64,000 bases of DNA, taken from the NCBI RefSeq assembly GCF_016906535.1, contig NC_057379.1, positions 434,001-498,000 on the forward strand, in the 5' to 3' direction. This stretch comes from Rhizoctonia solani (lineage: Eukaryota; Basidiomycota; Agaricomycetes; Cantharellales; Ceratobasidiaceae). Under the pieces are notes generated by a model. The model saw only the letters and a program-made list of their open reading frames with translations. It ran no database searches and was not told the origin of the DNA. Every line of letters starts with the position of its first letter. The stretch's first letter is position 1. The position numbers and the translations under genes were made by a program. Shown one piece after another: positions 35,158-47,238 of this stretch.

Positions 35158-38100
35158 TAAATCTTCCCAGCCTTCGCTTTTGCCGTGAACTCGTTGAACT
35201 ACCATCAAATCCAGCAATTTTATCTATCTATAGCTCAACACAATTTAGCCTAGACTCACGAATCAGTGTCGTGCACTCACAGCTTCCTTCACCTCATGTG
35301 CGTTTGGGCGTGCTTCTCGCTCATAAGACCAGCAGCGAGTGAGCAATTCCCATAGTTCATCTTTAACTTCTTCGCCATTTGGCATGCGTTCAGGCCTCTC
35401 GGGGAGTTCTTTCTCTTGAGTCACCAAGAACATCACGTTATAGTCTTTCTTCCCGTCATATGGAATCTTTCCTGATACTGCTTCCTGACCCCATATGAGC
35501 GTGGTTTGGTCAAACACTTGCCTTGTTACCTACATATATGATCTTTAATCGGTTCAGTATCATTTCTAGTATTAGCTTCCTGGATAGAGTCACGCACCAT
35601 TCCCAACGCATAAACATCAGAGGCTTTTGTGTGCGGATGGGTCTCTTTGATAATTTCAGCCGCCTGGTCGGGTGCAATCATGAAGATGCGGGATCACTTC
35701 TTGAATACATTGTAGATACCCAACATAAGCTCTACCCACCGACCATCGTAATGTATAAGTAAGGCCGCTTGTTGTTGGCGTAAAACGCATTGTCTGGTTG
35801 AACACCGACGAGGCTCCGAAGTCTGTAAGGACCGGGATCCCCTGATCCGACACGAGTACATTTGCCTATGTACTGGTGTCATGATCGCGCTAATTGATAG
35901 ATACAAAATACTCACCCCTTTCAAGTCACAATGCACCTTGATCACAGCATGAGGAACCAGAAAATCAATCGTATATATGCGATGCTCACAACGTTGATTT
36001 GGTGCAGATATTCTACTCCCTCACAGATTTGAGTGCACTGTTCAAGATATGCAATCAAATAGCTTTGAGTATTATCTTTGGTAAACATACCATGTTGAGT
36101 CGATTTGCCCCTAGCTCTTTCTTTAGATACTTGGGTAAATTTCCATGTTTCATCCAAACTGAGACCATCCCTATTCTACTCCGAAAGACCGTTAGGCCAA
36201 GCAGTGGCATGATGTTGGGGTGATTGCATCTATTCCATGTGTAAAGTTCCATAGCTGCATGCTATAACAGGCTTTCTTGTAAATAGTGCTTAAGTACCTA
36301 GAAATGAGTCCAGCGACTCGCCTTTAGATGTTTGGGTTGGGCAATAGTATCAGTCGAGACACGTAACACCTTCAAGGCAACTACTGTGCCATCTAGCAGT
36401 TGGCCCTGATAAATGTCACTGAATCCTCCCTCTGATATTGTTGGATAGTCGCTAAATGAAGATAGCATTAGTTGACTAGAAATTTCCGGGCACCCACGTG
36501 CAACTAAGTGTGAGACAATTTCTCGGGCGGCCTAAAATGTTTGCCGAGGTTAAGATTGTCTATTTTACCCTAAAATGGTCACTTCTTACCATCTTTCTAC
36601 TCTGGATCAAAGTACTGTGAATAGCAATCATCTAAAAGAGTTCAAAACGTGGAATCTATCGACAAATTAGTATTTTAATCAGTACGTACCGACTCTTCAA
36701 CTTCAATAGCACTTGGGCGTGTTCCTGGTTCGTAGGACCAACAACGAAGTAGTAGCGCCCATAGGATATCCCCTGTCTCGCAGCCATGAGGTATACTCTC
36801 TGGCCTCCTGGGTGGTTCCCGCTTCGTAGCAACTTCGAATAAGGCCCGAGCTTTGGAAAATTCATTGTAAGGCTCTTCTCCCGTCATCACTTCCTATTAA
36901 ATGCATATGTTTGATATGTCAAGGCAAAACAAAGTTGTGTCACAACTTGCATATATTGTCTATGGGCACCAGATGCGTGAGTCTCAATATGCATTGAATA
37001 CGTTTGATTGAATTACTTGCCATTCCCAGTGCATATACGTCTGATGACTTTTGTGGCCCGCTGGACGCTTTGATAAGCTCGGGAGACTGGAGCCATATAA
37101 TTCAGAACTCTTGTAAGACCCTATGATTATTTGGGGAGGGGAGATTTTACTCACCGCCCACCGTCCTGGTAACCCAATTAGATTGTCCCGCTTGACCTCC
37201 ATGTATGGGTCGACCAACCAGGAGTTTCCAAGATCCGCTATCAAAGGCGTGCCGTCGCGGGAAACATATATGTTGGACTGAATGAATAACGATAAAAAAC
37301 TTCAAACCACTGAGTAGCGCTAGCCTCAGTTTAGACACACCGATCTTAGGTCTCCATGAATCTGAGTTGTATGAAAATTTGATGAGCGTCTTGCCCTCAG
37401 TTGTTTGTACCCACGTACGATCCCAACTGTGTGTAGATATGAAAGACCTTTGCAAATTTCAGCACACTGAGGTAAATAATATTAGCTACGTTCGATGTCT
37501 GAGCAATTGAATTTTGAACCCTACTAATTTATAGCGGTTAACCCCTGGAGTCCTTTCGAGATACCTAAGCAGGTTGTTCTCCTCGATCCAGGGGGATACT
37601 ATTGCAATTTGGTCGCGAAACAAAGCTATTCCTCGTAGCGAAAGAACATTAACGTGGCTACATTTACTCCATACATATACCTCACGAGCTACATCCTGAA
37701 TGGCGATCACCTGTGACAAGCCAGAAAACAATGATAGTAGATAGCGCTTACAGTTAGATCCTCTGAGGTCTCAAAGTACTGTTGGCTAGTGACTTTAACC
37801 TTTACAGCCACCCATGTGCCATCAAAGAGGCGACCCCGATAAACATCATAATCTCCGTAACCGTCTGGAAATTCAGAAAACGTGGAGAGGTCAATGGAGA
37901 AAGTCAAGTCTTTGAGACCACACGTAACCAAAACTTCTATAACTTCGGAAGGGCTCTGCGAAGGATGAGATTCACTTGCAAGGACCCATGCGAATAATAC
38001 ATTAGCACTGTCTCACATTTTGGTTTACCAAGTCGATTGAGCGTTGGATTTCATTAACGGCATCATGGGTTCCTCTTAACAATGTACCCCCAGACTCAGT

Positions 38101-38942
38101 ACCTTCGGATCCGGTTTGTGACTACAACCAAGATAATAAGTCGTTCATGAACTTTAATTGGTAAACGGAAGCATAGCCTACCTTAATATAATTGCATGGA
38201 ACCAAACCAATTTGACGACTTTCATTTGCGCAATGCCACCACCCTTCGCCGTTATTATTAATAATGGTCAATATTTCTCCCTGCTCAAAGGAGAGCTCAT
38301 CCGGATTTGCTGCGTTGTAATCATATAGTGCAACCGCTTTTTTTGCTTCCTGGCTCGTTGAAAGCAGCTCTCGTTATGCTATTAATAAGAAGTAGATCTG
38401 AACTCCAACTGCCTACCTCAATTCGGATGCGTGCTCTTAGCACATAGCCTGTCGCACGTTGTTTAAGGCTGGTAACAAGTACCCAATCTTCTTCAATCGC
38501 ATACACCAAAAGAGATTCTTTTTCAGAAATTGTTAGGTCGCCGTCAGCCCGAGCGACATAGTCGCTGCATGCAATAGCAAGAGAAACGAATTGAGCCTGA
38601 GTTCGGTCATTTGTTTATTCATGTTGATATTGTCTAAGTTATCATTCACCACTGGACTACTACCTGCCTACTGACCTCTTGCGTATACCTCTTGGAACGA
38701 ATCCTGAGCTATCAGTATTATTGTGTCGATCTGTTTTGATTCTAAATCTCCACCAGCTAAGAGTACCACACGTAGAATATGTTAAATTCCGGTCAACCGC
38801 TTCCAATTACAACTCACTCGTCATTGAAAGGGTCAAGAAGTAGCAGCATCTGGCCTTTCTTGACTATAAGCTGGTCGCTATCATCCCGCACGGGTGTAAA
38901 GTCATAAATGGCAGTCCAGACGGAGATATAGTGTGTACCCAT
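35158..38942 (-). CDS. protein with three SH3 domains and two tandem kinase domains
   Basis: Starts at 38942 (MGTHYISVWTAIYDFTPVRD). SH3-1 spans the first two exons, down to GFVPRGIRKR near 38672; SH3-2 is one exon (38417-38596); SH3-3 is exon 38182-38349 (VALYDYNAANPDELSFEQGE, GEGWWHCANE, GLVPCNYI). A linker leads to kinase 1 (about 37900-36680): VAVKVKV lysine, IHGDLRSSNIYVS catalytic loop, ADLGN instead of DFG, then RCWSYEPGTRPSAIEVEES. A second linker and kinase 2 follow (about 36530-35290): GGFSDIYQG loop, VALKVLR, VVHCDLKGANVLVS, LTDFGASS, AAE in place of APE, and RCWSYEREARPNAHEVKEA. Both kinases resemble tyrosine-kinase-like fungal kinases and retain catalytic Asp and Lys. Many introns were joined by phase, one with a GC donor at 36316-36321; the last exon (stop 35158-35160) is less sure. 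It may signal through proline-rich partners, by inference. Confidence 0.8.
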
Positions 38943-39579
38943 TTACTGAGCTACAAATGGTATACAACCGGTGATTATCGCAAGTAAGTGCTCAGTGTGG
39001 TGGTTGCCTACTTATAAAAGCGACCAGCGTCTAATGGAGACTATTATTTCGGCCCCACGAATGGTTTGTGGCTATCCACAGCCATCGTCCCTTCATTCTG
39101 TCACCGAGCGTTAATTAAATGAGTGAGAGATGACACCCTGCGGTTAGCAAATATTAATCACGGTATGATTGCACTTGCGCATCTGTTTTACCTAATCCTA
39201 CCCCTTACTGGTCAGCTTTGGTGCATTGTGTCTCCTTGGTCTCTGGCCGAAAACTCTCAAGAAGCTTAAACAATTCACTTGTGGTCATCTCGTTTATGCC
39301 TCTTGAAAACAATTGTCTCACGAGCTCTGGCGGATTTTGCAGAGTGCACGATGTCCAATTTTACCGTTCTGGGAGCTTGTTACAGCTAGTTACACATACG
39401 TGTTTGTACTAGTACAACTACCAGATTGATGATCGGCGCCTTTTTGGATGAGTTGAAACAAGGATCGGCTTTGAGTAACTGCTTACAATTATAACGCACC
39501 ACCACCACTCGCAACATACATATTCTATATCGACTGTGGTAACTTCAAGTAAATATTATCCCTTAGACTAGCTCACCAG
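38943..39579. promoter_or_regulatory. divergent upstream region, kinase gene / MLH1
   Basis: A 637-bp spacer between opposite starts at 38942 and 39580. No gene or clear TATA element is seen. Confidence 0.4.
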
Positions 39580-42500
39580 ATGTCATTGGTGAATGAAAAA
39601 TTGGTAGACACTTCGGGAACAGGCTCAGTTCCTATTATAAAACGATTGGATGAAACGCTAGTGAATCGCATAGCTGCCGGGGAGGTTCGTCGATCCTTTC
39701 TCTTAATACACAAACATAAGCGATCACATTAACTCCTGCTTACATAGTTTTCATTCAACAGATCATACATAGACCATCATCAGCTTTGAAAGAGTTGATT
39801 GAAAATGCTCTGGACGCCGGCGCAACTTCAATCAAGATCACCGCCAAGGATGGAGGGATGAAGCTGCTTCAGATACAGGACAATGGCTGTGGTATCAGGG
39901 TTAGTTACTGCATCTCTTATGAGGCGTTTGACCAACCCTAGCACAGAAATCGGACCTTCCTATCCTTTGCGAAAGATTTACTACGTCCAAGTTACGCGAT
40001 TTCTCGGACTTGCAAGAAATAGCTACGTATGGTTTTCGTGGCGAAGCACTTGCGAGTATATCTTTTGTCTCGCATTTGTCGGTGGTGACGAAGACCCGTA
40101 GTGACGCGTGCGCGTGGCGGTGAGTAACCATATAACTTGAATAGTTGAGCTTATTAAGTTGGTGGCTCAAGGGCACTATACGAAGACGGTGTTATGATCG
40201 CCCCTAAGGAAGGGGCCGCAGCAGAACCTGTGGCGTGTGCAGGAAATGATGGCACTGTTATAACCGTACGTATGTGCTCGCGATAATATCGAATCTTCCT
40301 AATTGAACACAATCCCAGGCAGAGGATTTATTTTACAACACACCCGTTCGAAAGGCGTCCTTGCGCAATCTGGGAGAAGAATACGCTCGTTTATCAGATG
40401 TAGTGACGCGATATGCGGTTCACCAGGCTGGAGTATCCTTTGTGTGCAAAAAGGTCTGCCAGCGTTGAAGGTTCCTTTTGCACAAGCTACTGATAACATG
40501 GTTCTAGGCAGGAGCCACTTCACCAGATGTGTCTACTCCAATAGGCGCGAGCCGTTCTTCATTGATACGACTGCTCTTCGGAGCAGGAGTAGCGGATGCC
40601 TTATTTGATATGGAAGTTTCCTCTTCAAATGTTTCAGAACAGGCAACTGGTAAAAGGAAGCGACCCAAGGGAGACGTAGGTGCCGTGGAGGAATCATGGA
40701 GTGACAGTGACGAAGAGGCCATTCCTATAGGCCAAAGGGACGATAAAACAAAGTGGAAGGCAAATGCTGTATTCACCAGCACATCCTACCATGGCAAGAA
40801 GCTGGTTTTGTTATTATTTATAAACCGTAAGTCGTTTAGAAGTGTACTGGATATATTTTTACTTGGCACGTAGATCGGTTGGTCGAATCTCGCCGGATTC
40901 AGAGAGGAGTCGAGGCCGTGTACTCTACGATTATGCCCAAAGGAGCGCATCCATTTGTCTACCTTAGGTTTGTTTTAGTCTTGAGCTGTTATGTGACCAT
41001 CTAACGTGAATATCTAGCCTTGAGATCGATCCAAAGCATGTCGACGTAAATGTCCATCCGACAAAACGCGAGGTGAGGACTCAATACACGCACACAGCCA
41101 TATTTAATCATGTTCAAGGTTCATTTCTGAACGAAGATGTGATTGTAGAGACGATCTCCGATGCCATACAAGAAAAGCTGGCCGTACAAAGCTCTCAAAG
41201 AACGTTTACATATCAAACTTTGACTCCGATCACCGAGACAAATAGTAAAATCGGGTTCCCAAAGGTTTCAGCGCCCACAAAGGCGAGCAAGACTCGACTG
41301 GCATCCGCTTTATCTGACGATGAGGATGAAGAGTCCGGAAGAGCAGGTGGGTGGCGTTGGCCATACTTAGAGATCTCATTGACAAAGTGCACCGTTGATA
41401 GCCACACCAGCCATGAAGCAACCACCAAAGTCTTTGCCTCAACACTTGGTTAGGATGTCGCTGCGTGATCGGACTCTGGATAGTATGTTTGCCACATCTG
41501 GGAACTCCTCTTCAGCTCCGGCGACCCGTGCTACCACTCGTCAATCCACCTCTGGCAACACTACAAACGACGACCCATCGACAGCCAAACCAGTTGACTC
41601 AGTTGCGGAATCTTCTCTGAAAACATCTTCAGTGCAGGAACAAACGCCTGATGAAGGGCTCAACGAGGATGATGTTTTGCGAGACTCGATAGCGAATATG
41701 GTCATGAACGATCATGGCCAGGAAGAGGACACTCATTCAATAGCCAACATTTCAGAAAGTAAATGCTTCTTGACAAGCATCCTGGAACTCCGTCAGCAGA
41801 TTCAAGATGATAAGCACTCCCGTATGTTCTCATCAAGGCAAACCATGTTACCCCTCTAATTGATTTGTCTAGGCCTCACGGATATTCTTCACAACTCCAA
41901 GTTTGTTGGCATGGTTGATTTTGCTTCGACTCGTTCTCTGTTTCAACACGAACTGAAACTTTATCTCATTAATCATTCTGCCGTCGCGTAAGTGTGTATC
42001 ATACAAGTTCGTGAATATATGCTAATCATCGTCAAAGTGAGGAGCTTTTCTATCAACTTGGGCTCCGCCAATTTGGAAATTTCAGCCATTTGAAGCTTTC
42101 ACCCCCGCCCTCATTGCACGAATTAGTTCATCTGGCAGTCGAGGATGATCTCGATATACAAAAGGCAGGGTTAGATCCTAAGAAAATAGGAGACGTAAGT
42201 TGCTTTAGCATGTTCCTCTACCAAATTCACAAGGGAGCCGTATAGAAAATCATTAGTATTCTAATGCGCCGAAGAGAGATGCTCGAGGAGTATTTTGGAA
42301 TCCAAATAAGTGAGGATGGGCTCGTTCAGTCCTTACCCTTGCTCCTTCCCGGATACACCCCCAATATTGATTTGTTGCCTGTATTTCTGATGCACCTTGG
42401 TCCAAGGGTGAGTGTTGAATACTTCTCGTGCCTTACTTGATGTTCAATGTTCTTTAGGTTGATTGGAACTCGGAAAAAAGCTGCTTTGATACACTTTTCC

Positions 42501-42748
42501 GGGAAATAGCTCGTTTTCACGTCCCCAAGCCACCTCTAGACTTCGAGCAAGGGCAAGAGAAAAGTGATGGAGAACAATCTTCAAATGAAGAACGGGACGC
42601 GGCGGCGAAAGCAATGGTATGGCAGAACACACACGTCATATTTCCCGCAATTCAGAAGTATTTGGTGGCCCCGAAGACATTAATTGACAGGGACGTAGCT
42701 CAAATAGCTAACTTGCCCGATTTGTACAGAGTCTTTGAGAGATGCTGA
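39580..42748 (+). CDS. MLH1: DNA mismatch repair protein MLH1
   Basis: MutL homologue that pairs with PMS1 and acts after MutS binding in nuclear mismatch repair and meiotic crossover. From the ATG at 39580, the GHKL ATPase motifs appear in order: [16 protein letters not shown] (Asn about residue 50), IQDNGCGIR, and [15 protein letters not shown]. The transducer part has [20 protein letters not shown] and [21 protein letters not shown] disordered linker (about 41280-41750) is rich in Ser, Asp and Glu. The C-terminal dimerisation domain starts near [15 protein letters not shown] and ends in the invariant FERC, with TGA at 42746-42748. Introns are short GT-AG and junctions keep frame throughout. 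Convergent with PPP4R2, only 225 bp apart. Intact as far as I can read. Confidence 0.96.
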
Positions 42749-42973
42749 GCGAATCCAAAGGATCATTGGGCTGAGGACTCTGTGCTCGCTTAACTTATTC
42801 ATAGAAACAATAATATTTACCTGTATATAATACTTCCATATAATCAAACTGATCAGAAAGTAACACCCGATTACTGTCATCAGATCTTTTGATAATATTT
42901 CTGAACCTATAACGCGATAACATTGAGTGTGAAATCAATCAACCTGCTTAAATCCTTTGAAAGACCGTATGTC

Positions 42974-44722
42974 TCAAGAAGGAACATTCTCCTTGTTCTC
43001 ATCTGGCTCGTCCACTGACATCTGCCGCTCTCCCGATTTTTTGTCTTCGCTCCCCTGCTCTGTTGTACCTGCCAAAGGCTCTTCTTTGGCCGCGTCTTTT
43101 GCGGCCTCGCTCTTTGGAGAGCCCTCGGTCGGCTTGGCACCTGCGATAGCTTCCAACCCGTGCTCCCTTGCCTCTTCGGCCAATATCCTAGTTGGAGAAG
43201 GCTCGGGGCTCGAAGCTCGAACGTATCCCTCGGCTTCTCGTACCGTCGGCTGCGTTTGGGGCGGTGGTTGTACCGGCTCAGAATTCGACTGAGGTACATT
43301 CAGACCTCCCTCGGCGCCATTACCCGTTTCGGGCTGACCTTGACCCGTTGCTTGTCCGACAGAGACAAACCTATCGCCCAACGATTCTGGAGGCAACTGA
43401 GTGACTGAGGACAGAGCCGTAGGATGATCGGACAGGTGTCCGGGCCGAGGATCGTCGAGTTCGTCGACAAGACCTAGGGCAGGGATAGAATCCTCGGGCG
43501 TGATGGTGGGGACTCCTGCCATATTTGCATCGCCCGGTGCGTCCCCGGGAAGAGGAGCTCGAGGAGACGTTGGGGGTGGACTTCTTGAAAGACTGCGGTG
43601 GTTGCTGCCAGGAGCGGGCCGGTGCAAGAAGGGAATTGGCGTGAATAAGGGGGAGCGTGCTATATCTAGGGGAGCTGGTGTTGATGCGCGGGACGAGGCA
43701 GACTCTGGCCCACTGGTGAAAATAGCGTTAGGTAAACAACATTAGTGGTAATGGTATGAAACTCGCCCAATTGCCGGCTGAGTGCCATTCGGTGCTTCCA
43801 AAGCGTAAGTGTCGAGAGGGTAGTCCTTGTGTGTGCTAGTAACTAGCAAGGTGCGCTCCAGTGCGCGAAGGTATTTTCCGACATTCTTGTAATGTCCCCT
43901 AGGTTTGACGACTAGTTCGACAAGCCTCTGCACTGTGAATGGTGGGGCTCTGCCATGTTTTCAATCGATTTCGACATCAGTACTTGATAGGGGAGAAAAC
44001 ATACGAATCAAAGTCATGAAGGTAGGCAAAAATTCGGCCGAGCTCTTCCTTGGTCTCCTCTGTGTCCAACTTGGCAGGTAAAGCGCGACCTGAGCTAGTG
44101 TCCCATACGGCGCCATTCCCATTCAACCCGGCACCGTGTAGCTCAAGGTTAGGGCGCGCAGGGAAGGGTGCAATGACAAGGCCCATGGGCGTTGATGGTT
44201 GTAGATCAAGCGTTGCAAGTGGAGAAACAAGATATGGCGGAGAAGGGGATGGTGGGGGTGGTGCATCAGGTGGTAATGGACCGTCGGTGGACATGAGGTC
44301 GGACGAATCTGTCAATGGAACAAATGGGGCGTCAGAGGAAGGAGGCGGAGGAGCTGTCGCAGCTGTTTGCTCTGCATCGCTGATAAATTCCAATGCATTC
44401 TGGCAAGAAATAAGTTCTAGTCAAAGTTCAACGCAAAGACCGACGTACCTGGACAAGCTTATATTTGATCATGTCTCGAAGGTCATCCCATTCTGTACTG
44501 CCGAGGGAGTACTCAGTCGAATCATGAATACCCAGCGCCAAGCTTCAATCAACCCACTCGACCATGTTCGTATCAGCAATTTTATCCAATATATCCTCGA
44601 ATTCTATGATATAATCAACACCATGGTAGGCTGGCAGGAGTATAGAGCGCCTTACCTGACTTCCAGGTAAAATGTGGAGATATACTGTACTCCCCTTCGA
44701 TAACAATATTTTCGTTGGCCAT
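42974..44722 (-). CDS. protein phosphatase 4 regulatory subunit 2 (PPP4R2) homologue
   Basis: Regulatory subunit of the PP4 phosphatase, which acts in DNA-damage recovery and centrosome or septation control in other eukaryotes. It starts at 44722 (MANENIVIEGEYSISPHFTW); the next exons give EFEDILDKIADTNMV and DLRDMIKYKLVQ, then a Pro-rich segment inside the domain and LGRIFAYLHDFDS, QRLVELVVKPRGHYKNVGKY and LRALERTLLVTST. The long C-terminus is disordered and acidic (PDENKENVPS at the stop, 42974-42976). One intron has a GC donor: GCGAGT at 43761-43766, and only this donor joins PAIG to PESASSR in frame. Length is about 440 residues, near the family norm. Confidence 0.87.
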
Positions 44723-45233
44723 GATTATTCGTAAAACTGTTGTGATACCGAGCTTTGTATGTCCTTGTCAACAGTATAGAGTTACGCACTTTTGGAACTG
44801 AAGTGATCCCTGGGTAATATTGCCAATTCACGATCTCGCAATTGACAGCCAAACAATCCCAATCATCAGACAAAACGCCCCTTGTCTTCGTCTGGGATCT
44901 AAGTGATATGCAAGTTGACTATCACATAAAACATGTACCGTATTCTGATGGCTTTCTAGGTATACTCCAAACATAAGCTATAGAACTCCCAACCGAGAGC
45001 GTAAAGGCTGTGCTCCTGCGTCGAGTCACCCATCAGACGCTCAAACGCCAGATTGAACCTCGGGCGAGTAGTGAAGTGGCACTTAAGCGTCTTCTGGCAG
45101 ACCCTGTGGAGGTTCGACACCTCCCTCGTCCATTGCACCTTACTTTTTGCTTGTGCTATTCTGAATGTCGCAACTAATTTGCAATTAAATACTACCGTAG
45201 CCACATCAAGTACATTACACTTTGCTTTATATT
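44723..45233. other. spacer between PPP4R2-like and PNPOx/FNR genes
   Basis: About 510 bp: the promoter of the PPP4R2-like gene and 3' end of the next gene. No gene supported. Confidence 0.4.
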
Positions 45234-47238
45234 TCAGTAGGCAAAATTCTCGCGATGAACAGACCTTGGATCAATTCCAACTTCTTGAAGTCCTAAAACT
45301 ACCAACTCTTCCATCTCGAGAGGCCCACATACATACACCTCTCGTCCCTCGGCGTCCATGCCTTCAGTTGCAAGATCTTCCTTGGTGATTCTCGAGCTAC
45401 GGATCGTGACGGGAACTTTGCTACCGTCAGGAGAAGTTCCGAAATCTACAGGAAAGTCACTTCGGAGCCCGTTTGAATAGATCACAACTCGAAGGTTGAG
45501 AGATGCAGAGTGGGCCTCGGTCAGTGCATCCGAAACCAATCGACCAAAGGCCTCAACATCGACCCTCCGTGTTGCCAATGCAAGTACTACATCCCACTTC
45601 TCTTCGGTTCGTGCAGTACCCTTGAGCATCGCCAAAAACGGAGTGATTCCGACGCCTCCAGCAACCCATAATAGCTTCTTCCCTTCCAACGGCAATATAA
45701 AGTCACCATCGACCCCGACTAACGAGACCTGCATCCCCACCGGCCGAGTATCTTCCAATAACCCAGGCATCATCTGTTCCATCTTCTTCGCAATCGTAAA
45801 CAACCGGCTCGTCACATATCCACCCTGCTTCTCCCGGATCGTTAATTGAACGGCCCCCGTAGGCGACTGGCCTGAAACCGTCCACGTTCGGATCCCGTCA
45901 TCATTGAGCAACTTTTCTTCTCCGGCCTGCCGAGCCATATGTGCATACTCTCTCTTCCCGATAAACGATGTCATATCGATTATGGCTGCCTGGCCGGGCT
46001 TGACCTCGACTGGCGTAGATGGGGCGAACGAAAATGTGGCCAGATCGGGAGAGTGCAATTGTATGCGTTCTAACAAAAGTGTCGTTCCACTATCTACCTT
46101 GGCACTGGGCTTTTCTTCCACAAGGTATCGCACAGGGGGGCTATAGGGGCTTGGAACGACCGGGGTACCGGGTATCTGGCGCACTGGCATTGCGTTTTTG
46201 ACAAACGTGTACCCGGTGGTAGTGACTAAAGTGAGCAAATCTGTGCGGTCCATAATTTCCCTGGCCGACTGGTCGAATACATTTTGCGCCCGCCCGGTGA
46301 CGTAGAGCATGTTCCCTGTGACAAAGTCGAGGATTGTTATGCCGGCAAGTGGAGTAGCATGCACGTTTCCGAGAGAATTGTAGAATCGGTTGCCTGGAAC
46401 TTTCCTTCAATCTCTAGTCCCTGGGAGGAATATCTAGTACTCACCCGAATAATCAGGCAAAACTAATGTCAACCCGTCTTTCCTAACTCTTACAAACCCT
46501 GCCCGCCCACCACGATGGTTTGTGCCCACATGCGATGGAAACGTCTCTTCATGTTTCTGATCGGCAACGTACGTAGTTCCGATAAATATAGTATCCGCTC
46601 GATGAATAAAATCGATTAGTTCATCCGGTAGTCGTTCTTCTGGTCCAAGGTCTGTTTTATTGTATACTACGTGGGGCGCAGTACTTGATGATCCGACAGT
46701 TCGGACGTTTATGTATTTCGGACAGTTTCTATGCATTACTCAGTCACAGGGCTCATGAAGAAAGAAAAGAGACTCACCCAAGCGTCTGTGTAACCTTCAT
46801 ATCTAGCCTCATCTTCCCGTTCTCATCCCACTCTACATCTCTGATTACACCTGCAAACTTGTTCCTTCGTCTCGTAGCCCACTCAATCCCTAACCCTGCA
46901 ACGAGTTTTCCTTTTCCTTTTTCCAGGTTCTTTCTCGCGGGATCTCCATCCCACACGTCTCCGTTAATAATTAACTCGATTTCGCTCGGCGACTGGACGA
47001 ATCCGACTTTTCCATCCTTGGAAGCGATCAGAGAGACCCATGGACGGCCATCAGAATCAAGAGTTGTCAAAGGCACAAAAGCGATGTTTGATGTATGGAA
47101 TGTGCGATGCTGGAGCGGGAGGTGGTCTCTGACCGCCGTATACGCAAACCTGACGGCCTGGGCCACGTCGAGTTTAGATTGCATCCAGTGTTCACCTGGG
47201 TGCCATCCAAGTACACCGGTAGTCGCTTCTTCAAACAT
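45234..47238 (-). CDS. PNPOx-like / ferredoxin-reductase fusion oxidoreductase
   Basis: Predicted flavoprotein joining two domains. The N-terminal part (from ATG 47238: MFEEATTGVLGWHPGEHWMQ) has the pyridoxamine 5'-phosphate oxidase-like split barrel: FVPLTTLDSDGRPWVSLI, and PDELIDFIHRADTIFIGT. The middle and C-terminal part is of the ferredoxin-NADP reductase type: KPGQAAIIDM and IREKQGGYVTSRLF for FAD, WVAGGVGITPFLAMLKG and VYVCGPLEME for the pyridine nucleotide, ending HRENFAY. Three exons; both inner junctions fit (46774-47238 ends in LG; the next ends in DYSG at about 46438). No 2Fe-2S cysteine cluster is seen. Such fusions occur in fungi and bacteria as uncharacterised redox proteins; electron acceptor unknown. 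Confidence 0.85.

Noticed and set aside
37147..37455. Alternative minus-strand frame reading across kinase 1 introns
   Set aside because: It runs through two introns that are needed to restore the IHGDLR catalytic loop; a read-through artefact.
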